This document shows, piece by piece, positions 57,919-64,000 of a DNA stretch of 64,000 nt (the stretch's first letter is position 1; every line of letters starts with the position of its first letter). The notes below the pieces were generated by a model that was not told the DNA's origin, did no database searches, and was given only the letters and a program-made list of their open reading frames with translations. A program made the translations under genes and the position numbers. Source of the stretch: Stenotrophomonas sp. SY1 (GTDB taxonomy: Bacteria > Pseudomonadota > Gammaproteobacteria > Xanthomonadales > Xanthomonadaceae); NCBI RefSeq assembly GCF_021202945.1, contig NZ_JAJOYR010000001.1, forward strand, positions 2,089,543 through 2,153,542. Direction: 5' to 3'.

Positions 57919-58348
57919 GGTGGACTCCAAAGGGCAGGGCAGAACGGTGAAGCGTGTGGGAGTGCGTTATCTCTTCTCCCGCGTGCGGGAGAAGGGGCCC
58001 GAATGGCCGATGAGGGGAGCTTTTTGCAGTGAAGCTGAAAAGCGCCCTCATCCGGCGCTGCGCGCCACCTTCTCCCGCTTGCGGGAGAAGGGAAGGGTTT
58101 GCCGCGAGCGCTGGCCGCACGGCTATGTCAGACACCGCGCGGAAAGCCGATGCCGTCTCTTCTCCCGCAGGCGGGGTGAAGACATGCGGTCTACGAGCCA
58201 TTGGCTCGTGCATGGCTGAACGCCCAGCGCGTTGCGCTGGGCCGGGGCGCGGAGCGAGATGCCCGGCGCGCAGATGAGGGCGGCTCTTCGCGGCGAAGCG
58301 AAAGCGCAAAGAACCACCCATGTGCAGCCAATGCCACATGCCGTCAGG
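57919..58348. repeat. Repeat-filled gap inside the hut gene run
   Basis: 430 bp between hutH and hutG packed with hairpins: TTCTCCCGCGTGCGGGAGAA (near 57972), CTTCTCCCGC/GCGGGAGAAGG (near 58070), CGAGCCATTGGCTCG (58193) and GCCCAGCGCGTTGCGCTGGGC (near 58221). No gene and no TTGTATATACAA-type operator copy is seen. It could split the hut mRNA or house a second promoter for hutGU. Confidence 0.72.
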
Positions 58349-59893
58349 TCAGTTGCCAGCCACATCCACGCCCGGCAACTGCACGCCCAGGCCCGCCAGC
58401 AGCGCGCCGCTGCGCACCAGTTCGGTGGCCAGGACCATGTCCGGATGGAAGTAGCGGTCGTCCTCCAGCGTCGGCACCTGCGCGCGTAGCGTGGCGCGGA
58501 CGCCCTCCAGTGCGCTGCTCGAACGCAGCGGCGCGTGGAAGTCGCAACCCTGGCCGGCGGCCAGCAGCTCGATGCCGATGACGTTGGCCGCGTTCTCGGC
58601 CATCGCGATCAGGCGACGCGCACCATGCGCAGCCATCGATACGTGGTCTTCCTGGTTGGCCGAGGTCGGGATCGAATCCACGCTGGCCGGATAGGCGCGC
58701 TGCTTGTTCTCGGACACCAGTGCGGCCGCCGTCACCTGCGGAATCATGAAGCCCGAGTTCAAGCCGGGCTTGGGCGTCAGGAATGCGGGCAGGCCGGACA
58801 ACGCCGGGTCCACCAGCATCGCGGTGCGGCGCTCGCTGATCGAACCGATCTCGCAGATGGCCATCGCCAGCATGTCGGCGGCGAAGGCCACCGGCTCGGC
58901 GTGGAAATTGCCGCCGCTCAACGCCTCACCGGTATCGGTGAACACCAACGGGTTGTCGGAGACACCATTGGCTTCAATTTCGAGTGTGGTGGCCGCTTGA
59001 CGCATCACATCCAGCGCCGCGCCCATCACCTGCGGCTGGCAACGCAGGCAGTACGGGTCCTGCACGCGCACGTCGTTGTCGCGATGCGATTCGCGGATGG
59101 CCGAGCCCTTCATCAGCTCGCCCAACACCGCGGCGGTGGCGATCTGCCCGCGCTGGCCGCGGATGCTGTGGATGCGCGGGTCGAACGGCGTGTCCGAGCC
59201 CTTGGCTGCTTCCACCGACAACGCGCCGGTCACCAGCGCGCTCTGGAACACGACCTCGATCTCGAACAGCCCGGCAAGCGCATAGGCGGTGGAGTACTGG
59301 GTGCCGTTGAGCAGGGCCAGGCCTTCCTTCGCACCGAGCACCAGCGGCTCCAGTCCGGTCTGCTTCAACGCTTGTTCGGCCGGCATGCGCACGCCGCCGA
59401 CGAAGGCTTCGCCGACGCCGATCATCACGCTGGCCAGGTGCGACAGCGGGGCCAGGTCGCCAGAGGCGCCGACCGAACCCTGGCACGGCACCACCGGCAC
59501 CACGTCCTTCTGCAACATCGCCTCCAGCAGCGCCAGCGTCTGCGGGCGGATGCCCGAAGCACCCTGCGCAAGGCTGGTGAGCTTGAGCGCCATCATCAGC
59601 CGCACCACGCTGGCCGGCATCGGCTCGCCCACGCCAGCAGCGTGCGACAGCACGATATTGCGCTGCAGGGTTTCCAGATCCTCACGCTCGATGCGTACGC
59701 TGGCCAACTTGCCGAAGCCGGTGTTGATGCCATAAACCGGCTCGCCCTTGGCGACGATGTCGGCAACAACCTGTGCGCTGCGCTGCACGGCGGCCTGCGC
59801 CGATGCGTCCAGCAGCACGTTGGCGCCGCGGTAGATCTGCCGCCATTGCGACAACCGAACATGGCCGGGGAGAAGGGTGAGGGTGTTGCTCAT
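58349..59893 (-). CDS. hutH: Histidine ammonia-lyase
   Basis: A 514-residue lyase, first step of the pathway (histidine to urocanate plus ammonia). The self-made MIO electrophile comes from A143-S144-G145 in [15 protein letters not shown], and Y54 in [11 protein letters not shown] is the catalytic Tyr; both match Pseudomonas HutH (142-144 and Tyr53) with an offset of one. Other blocks: [26 protein letters not shown], and [11 protein letters not shown]. It follows hutI by 23 nt, so hutI and hutH are co-transcribed. Confidence 0.97.
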   Translation of the reverse strand: MSNTLTLLPGHVRLSQWRQIYRGANVLLDASAQAAVQRSAQVVADIVAKGEPVYGINTGFGKLASVRIEREDLETLQRNIVLSHAAGVGEPMPASVVRLMMALKLTSLAQGASGIRPQTLALLEAMLQKDVVPVVPCQGSVGASGDLAPLSHLASVMIGVGEAFVGGVRMPAEQALKQTGLEPLVLGAKEGLALLNGTQYSTAYALAGLFEIEVVFQSALVTGALSVEAAKGSDTPFDPRIHSIRGQRGQIATAAVLGELMKGSAIRESHRDNDVRVQDPYCLRCQPQVMGAALDVMRQAATTLEIEANGVSDNPLVFTDTGEALSGGNFHAEPVAFAADMLAMAICEIGSISERRTAMLVDPALSGLPAFLTPKPGLNSGFMIPQVTAAALVSENKQRAYPASVDSIPTSANQEDHVSMAAHGARRLIAMAENAANVIGIELLAAGQGCDFHAPLRSSSALEGVRATLRAQVPTLEDDRYFHPDMVLATELVRSGALLAGLGVQLPGVDVAGN

Positions 59894-59916
59894 GTGTGCT
59901 CCAGTGGTGCGTTGTT

Positions 59917-61122
59917 TCAGGCTGGCTGCCCGCGCCAGACGCGGGCATGCAGGGGATTGAAGCCGATGCGGTAGACCAGATCGGCCGGTGCTTCGATGTC
60001 CCAGATGGCGAGGTCACATTCCATACCGGCGGCGAGCATGCCGACCCGATTGCTGCGCCCCAGTGCGCGCGCGGCTTCGCGGGTGAAGCCGGCGATGCAT
60101 TCGGCCACAGTCAAGCGGAACAGCGTGGCGCCCATGTTCATGGCCAGCAACGGACTGGTCAGTGGCGAGGTGCCGGGATTGCTGTCGGTGGCCAGCGCCA
60201 TCGGCACCCCGGCATCGCGCAGCGGCTGGATCGGCGGCAGCTCGGTTTCGCGGGTGAAATAGAACGCGCCCGGCAACAACACCGCCACGGTACCGGCGGC
60301 GCGCATGGCGGCAATGCCGGCTTCATCCAGATGTTCGATATGGTCGGCCGACAGTGCGCCGTGGTGCGCGGCCAGTTCGGCGCCATGCTGGTTGGAGAGC
60401 TGCTCGGCGTGGATCTTGATTGCCAGCCCATTCTGTTTGGCAGCTTCGAATACCTGCTGTGCCTGTGCCGGTGAGAAGGCGATGTTCTCGCAGAAAATGT
60501 CCACCGCCTCGGCCAGCCCTTCGGCGGCGATGGCGGGAATCATCACCGCGCAAACTTCGTTGATGTAGGCCTGCGCCTCATGCCCCGGCGGCACCGCGTG
60601 CGCGCCGAGGAAGGTTGGCACCACTTCGACCTTGCGCAACGTGCCAAGCTCGCGCGCAACGCGCAGTTGTTTGCGCTCGTCGGCCAGGGTCAGGCCGTAG
60701 CCGGATTTGATCTCGATGGTGGTGACGCCTTCGGCCAGCATCGCATCGAGACGGGGCAGGCTGGCGTCCAGCAGCGCGGCCTCATCGGCGGCGCGGGTGG
60801 CGCGCACGGTGGAAACGATGCCGCCGCCTGCGCGGGCGATGTCGGCATAGCTCACGCCTTGCAGGCGTTGCTCGAATTCACCAGCGCGGTTGCCGGCGTA
60901 GACCAGGTGGGTGTGGCAGTCGATCAGCCCGGGGCTGATCCAGCGGCCCTGGCAGTCGATGCGTTGCGCTGCATCGAACGTTGGCGCGGAGCTGGCGGGG
61001 CCGACATGGACGATCCGGCCGTCGAGGGCGGCAACCACGCCGTCGCGGACGATACCCAGGCCGCCGCTGGCATCATCCAGGGTCATCAGGTGGGCGTTGT
61101 GCCAGAGTGTGTCGCAGCGCAT
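59917..61122 (-). CDS. hutI: Imidazolonepropionase
   Basis: A 401-residue amidohydrolase, third step of the hut pathway (imidazolonepropionate to N-formimidoylglutamate). Metal and substrate motifs: [16 protein letters not shown] with the HxH pair, [51 protein letters not shown] and [14 protein letters not shown]. Start at ATG 61122 (GGGAAAG upstream); the frame continues across the promoter but is not coding there. It is the first gene of the minus unit, divergent from hutF across the HutC operator. Confidence 0.96.
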   Translation of the reverse strand: MRCDTLWHNAHLMTLDDASGGLGIVRDGVVAALDGRIVHVGPASSAPTFDAAQRIDCQGRWISPGLIDCHTHLVYAGNRAGEFEQRLQGVSYADIARAGGGIVSTVRATRAADEAALLDASLPRLDAMLAEGVTTIEIKSGYGLTLADERKQLRVARELGTLRKVEVVPTFLGAHAVPPGHEAQAYINEVCAVMIPAIAAEGLAEAVDIFCENIAFSPAQAQQVFEAAKQNGLAIKIHAEQLSNQHGAELAAHHGALSADHIEHLDEAGIAAMRAAGTVAVLLPGAFYFTRETELPPIQPLRDAGVPMALATDSNPGTSPLTSPLLAMNMGATLFRLTVAECIAGFTREAARALGRSNRVGMLAAGMECDLAIWDIEAPADLVYRIGFNPLHARVWRGQPA

Positions 61123-61142
61123 GTGGACGCTTTCCCGTGAAT

Positions 61143-61154
61143 TTGTATATACAA
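61143..61154. promoter_or_regulatory. HutC operator between hutI and hutF
   Basis: TTGTATATACAA is a perfect 12-bp palindrome and matches the TGTATATACA core known for HutC in pseudomonads. TACAAT (61150-61155, plus) and a mirrored hexamer on the minus strand are -10-like, so one site can control both directions. Confidence 0.88.
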
Positions 61155-61183
61155 TAACGACGGAAAACGGAGAGTGTCCAGTG

Positions 61184-62554
61184 ATGCATGACAACACCCG
61201 CAAATCGGTTCGTTTCCACGCTGCCCGGGCGCTGCTGCCGGACGGCTGGGCGCAGGATGTGCGCATCGACAGCGTGGACGGCCGCATCAGTGCGGTGACC
61301 GTGGATGCGGCACGTGAAGCCGGCGATCAGCCCTTGGGCACGGTCGTGGCCGGGCTGGGCAACCTGCACAGCCACGCGTTCCAGCGGGCGATGGCCGGGC
61401 TGACCGAAGTGGGCGGGCGTTCGGGCGACAGCTTCTGGAGCTGGCGCGAGCTGATGTACCGCTTCTTGGACCGTCTGGACCCGGACGATTTCCAGGCCAT
61501 CGCCGCGCAGGCCTACATGGAGATGCTGGAAAGCGGCTTCACCCGCGTTGGTGAATTCCACTATCTGCATCACGCGCCCGACGGCAGCCGTTACGCCGAT
61601 CCTGCCGAGATGGCGGGCCGCGTTGCCGCTGCCGCCGCTGAAACCGGGCTGGGCCTGACCTTGTTGCCGGTGTTCTATGCGCACAGCGATTTTGGCGGTG
61701 CCGCTCCCACGCCAGGGCAACGGCGTTTCCTGCACGACATCGATGGCTTTGCTGCATTGCTGGGCAGCTGCCGCAAGGCGCTGGCCGCTACGCCGGATGC
61801 AGTGCTGGGCCTAGCGCCACACAGCCTGCGCGCCTGCACCCCCGAGGAACTGGCCGCGTTGACGGCAATGGCACCGGGCCCGATCCACATCCATATCGCC
61901 GAGCAGACCCGCGAAGTCGACGCCTGCCTGGCCTGGAGCGGCCAGCGCCCGGTGGAATGGCTGTATGCGAATGTGCCGGTTGATCAGCGCTGGTGCCTGG
62001 TCCATGCCACGCACGTCAGCCCGGACGAAGTACGGCTGATGGCTGATAGCGGCGCGGTCGTGGGCCTGTGCCCGATCACCGAGGCCAATCTTGGCGACGG
62101 GCTGTTCCCGATGCGCGCATTCGTGGAAGCTGGTGGTCGCTTCGGCGTGGGTTCCGATTCGAACGTATTGATCGACGCGGCCGAAGAACTGCGCCTGCTG
62201 GAATACGGTCAGCGCCTGTCCATGCGCGGTCGCAACGTGCTGTCGCCGGGCGCGCTTTCCACCGGCCGCTGGCTCTATCAGCAGGCGGGCGAGGGTGCCG
62301 CACAGGTGCTGGGCGAACGCTCGGGCCTTGCCGTCGGCGCACCGGCCGATCTGCTGGAACTGGATCTGGATCATCCTTCGTTGCATGGCCGCGAAGGCGA
62401 TGCCTTGCTTGACAGCTGGCTGTTCGCCGCACGTAATGGCGCACTCCGCAGCGTCTGGCGCAATGGTCGCGAACTGGTTCGCGATGGCCGCCACGTGAAC
62501 CGCGCGGCAATCGCAGCACGCTACCGCGCTGCCCTTGGCCGGATACTGGCCTGA
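61184..62554 (+). CDS. hutF: Formimidoylglutamate deiminase
   Basis: A 456-residue amidohydrolase, fourth hut step (N-formimidoylglutamate to N-formylglutamate plus ammonia). Blocks: [19 protein letters not shown] with the metal-binding [58 protein letters not shown] and [16 protein letters not shown] with the late Asp. It gives the five-step pathway together with hutG. ATG 61184 or the preceding GTG at 61181 can be the start (GGAG at 61169). It is followed 32 nt later by hutC. Confidence 0.95.
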   Translation: MHDNTRKSVRFHAARALLPDGWAQDVRIDSVDGRISAVTVDAAREAGDQPLGTVVAGLGNLHSHAFQRAMAGLTEVGGRSGDSFWSWRELMYRFLDRLDPDDFQAIAAQAYMEMLESGFTRVGEFHYLHHAPDGSRYADPAEMAGRVAAAAAETGLGLTLLPVFYAHSDFGGAAPTPGQRRFLHDIDGFAALLGSCRKALAATPDAVLGLAPHSLRACTPEELAALTAMAPGPIHIHIAEQTREVDACLAWSGQRPVEWLYANVPVDQRWCLVHATHVSPDEVRLMADSGAVVGLCPITEANLGDGLFPMRAFVEAGGRFGVGSDSNVLIDAAEELRLLEYGQRLSMRGRNVLSPGALSTGRWLYQQAGEGAAQVLGERSGLAVGAPADLLELDLDHPSLHGREGDALLDSWLFAARNGALRSVWRNGRELVRDGRHVNRAAIAARYRAALGRILA

Positions 62555-62586
62555 AGCCACCGCGCTGCCCCTCCCAGGAATTCCGA

Positions 62587-63315
62587 GTGAAGAGCAAGAA
62601 GGCTCCCACCCTCAACCAACGCATCCGCAGCAACATCGAAAGCCGCATCCTCAGTGGCGAATGGGAGCCGGGTTACCGCATCCCGTTCGAGCACGAACTG
62701 ATGGCGCAGTACGACTGTTCGCGCATGACGGTCAACAAGGTGCTCACCGCGCTGGCCGAGAGCGGCATGATCGAGCGCCGCCGTCGCGCCGGCTCGTTCG
62801 TCGCCCGGCAACCACCGCACCTGGAGCAGGTGGCGTTGGAAATTCCCGACATCAACGTCGCGGTGACCGAGCGTGGTCACGTGTATGGCTTCCAGCTGCT
62901 GGAACATGCGCACCGCAAGGCCAAACCCGGCGTGGTGGAGGAAGTGGATCTGGTCGGCGACGGCAAATTGCTGGCGATGCGTTGCCTGCACCTAGCCGAC
63001 GGCAAACCGCTGGCGATTGAGCGCCGACTGATCAACCCCGAATCGGTACCGGAAACATTGAAGGTGGATTTTTCCATCCACGCACCCGGCAGCTGGCTGT
63101 TGCAGAACGTGTCCTGGACACGCGGCGAGCACCGCATCAGCGCCGTGGCGGTCAATGCCGAAGAAGCGGCGTTGCTGAAAGTCCCGGTCGGCACCGCCTG
63201 CCTGGTGATCGACCGCCAGACCTGGCGCGGCGAACAGCCCATCACCTGGGTTCGGCAGAAGTTCCTTGGCGACGCCTACGATCTGATCGCCCGCTTCGCC
63301 CCGGGCTCGCGCTGA
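62587..63315 (+). CDS. hutC: Histidine utilisation repressor HutC (GntR family)
   Basis: A 242-residue GntR/HutC repressor. N-terminal winged helix (about 8-75): IESRILSGEWEPGYRIPFEHELMAQYDCSRMTVNKVL in consecutive blocks, with the wing ERRRRAGSFVA. C-terminal UTRA effector domain (about 90-240) with LLAMRCLHLADGKPLAIERR and TACLVIDRQTW. In known systems urocanate is the inducer. It is in an operon with hutF, so its own synthesis is under the operator at 61143. Start is GTG 62587, with AGGA upstream. Confidence 0.95.
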   Translation: MKSKKAPTLNQRIRSNIESRILSGEWEPGYRIPFEHELMAQYDCSRMTVNKVLTALAESGMIERRRRAGSFVARQPPHLEQVALEIPDINVAVTERGHVYGFQLLEHAHRKAKPGVVEEVDLVGDGKLLAMRCLHLADGKPLAIERRLINPESVPETLKVDFSIHAPGSWLLQNVSWTRGEHRISAVAVNAEEAALLKVPVGTACLVIDRQTWRGEQPITWVRQKFLGDAYDLIARFAPGSR

Positions 63316-63322
63316 AGCGCAG

Positions 63323-63500
63323 CGCATTGCAGGAGCGGCCATGACCGCGAAGCCTGCGCCGCCGAAATCACCGCGCGGATCGTGATTGCAGGATCAGCAA
63401 CGACGTGACGCATCTGCTGCCATGTACTTGGCGGCAGATGTTGCTTTTCGCAGGAAGATGCCGAGTGGCGTGTTGCAGCAGCGGCTTGTGCCGCGAAGCC
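63323..63500. repeat. Decayed REP-like element
   Basis: GCAGGAGCGGCCATGACCGCG (63330) and TTGTGCCGCGAAGCCGG (63487), with a middle part resembling the core of the unit at 5041 (GATTGCAGGATCAGCAACGA). It looks like a degenerate copy. No gene is seen between hutC and 63510. Confidence 0.5.
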
Positions 63501-63509
63501 GGCAAGGCC

Positions 63510-64000
63510 TCAGAACGTGCGGCACTGCCGCCAGCGCACGGGCTCTTCCACGCCGGGGCGGGGATTGATCTGCACACGCACCGTCCGCAACGACGGGTAG
63601 CGCTCCAGTTCCTGGCAGATCAGGGGCCAGATCGCAGTGTCGTCGCCGCTGCGTTCGACCAGCAGTGTGGAGCGGGTCAGCCAGATTCCGCTGACCACTC
63701 CGGGCGTGCGGGCCAAGGCCTTGGAGACCGCGTTCTGGTAACGCAACAGCGTTTCCGGGTCCGGGTCGGCGATCAGATTGCCGGTTTCGGCCGTTGTGCT
63801 GGCAGTGGGAGATGCTTTGGGAGTCGCTGCGACCGCGGTGTGCGGTTGTGGCGCAGTGGGTGGCAAGGGCGTTGCGACTTCCGTGGCGGCAGCGCTGTCC
63901 TCGCTGCGCAGGGTCAGGTAGCCCATGCCGGCCAGCAGGCCGATCGTCAACGCGGCCAGGCCGGCGATACCGGTGTGGCGGACGGCCTCACGGCGCGCGA
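63510..64000 (-). CDS. Membrane-anchored protein of unknown function (5' end missing)
   Basis: The frame is open to the right edge of the window, so the start is missing. The visible part begins with a charged stretch (ARREAVRHTG), a membrane helix (GIAGLAALTIGLLAGMGYLTL), a low-complexity Ala/Thr/Pro linker of about 45 residues, then a compact domain of about 90 residues (TLLRYQNAVSKALARTPGVV, LERYPSLRTVRVQINPRPG) ending in RQCRTF. I do not recognise the domain. Topology suggests a short cytosolic N-terminal part and a periplasmic C-terminal domain. Confidence 0.65.
   Translation of the reverse strand, partial: ARREAVRHTGIAGLAALTIGLLAGMGYLTLRSEDSAAATEVATPLPPTAPQPHTAVAATPKASPTASTTAETGNLIADPDPETLLRYQNAVSKALARTPGVVSGIWLTRSTLLVERSGDDTAIWPLICQELERYPSLRTVRVQINPRPGVEEPVRWRQCRTF

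Overview
The window looks like a chromosomal segment of a high-GC gammaproteobacterium of the Xanthomonadaceae, most likely Stenotrophomonas. The best clue is a set of GTAG-initiated palindromes around a GCCGAGCCATGCTCGGC-type core (25695, 25814, and an inverted dimer at 36368), which match the SMAG repeats known from S. maltophilia. Most genes are ordinary chromosomal functions. I see no rRNA, tRNA, transposase, phage gene or CRISPR array.

Layout. 1-5.2 kb: the truncated ABC-F protein Uup, an exported SRPBCC protein, a barnase/barstar-type RNase and inhibitor pair, and Mn superoxide dismutase. 5.2-15 kb: a degraded EEP-fold exported protein, a POT peptide transporter with a rhomboid protease, a small GNAT protein, a DUF3298-like lipoprotein, Cfa, and a MarR-FUSC-DUF1656-HlyD aromatic-acid efflux operon with a palindromic operator over its promoter. 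15-26.5 kb: peptidyl-dipeptidase Dcp, glutathione peroxidase, ferredoxin reductase, an ABC exporter, a BON protein, a TRIC-type channel, an ECF41 sigma factor with its carboxymuconolactone-decarboxylase partner and a recognisable promoter, class I fumarase, a Cys-rich lipoprotein and a GST. 26.9-43.5 kb: a sterol-desaturase-family hydroxylase, a DsbA-like protein, ArsC-like, phospholipase A1, DUF456, cold shock protein, glycine-zipper proteins, a haem-binding membrane protein, TcdA, TatD-family, a GNAT, a GST, a fused alpha/beta 2-oxoacid dehydrogenase E1, an FMN reductase, DnaB behind a perfect DnaA box, and photolyase.

43.8-54.0 kb is the most unusual part: four different full-length Cys-type arylsulfatases (771-796 aa) side by side, all apparently cytoplasmic, all with intact active sites and a shared C-terminal beta-rich domain, with no transporter, regulator or formylglycine-generating enzyme nearby. 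54.5-55.2 kb is an OmpA-family lipoprotein. 55.4-63.3 kb is a complete five-step histidine utilisation locus (hutU, hutG, hutH, hutI on minus; hutF, hutC on plus) with a HutC-type operator palindrome between hutI and hutF. A truncated membrane-anchored unknown ends the window.

Intergenic regions hold at least two families of short non-coding elements. One is a 117-136 bp unit bounded by inverted copies of a TGTAGGAGCGGC...GCCGCGAAG end (five copies). The other is a roughly 130 bp unit with very long terminal inverted repeats (two copies, one with perfect 47-bp arms). There are also many C-rich/G-rich hairpins around GCGGGAGAGGGG.
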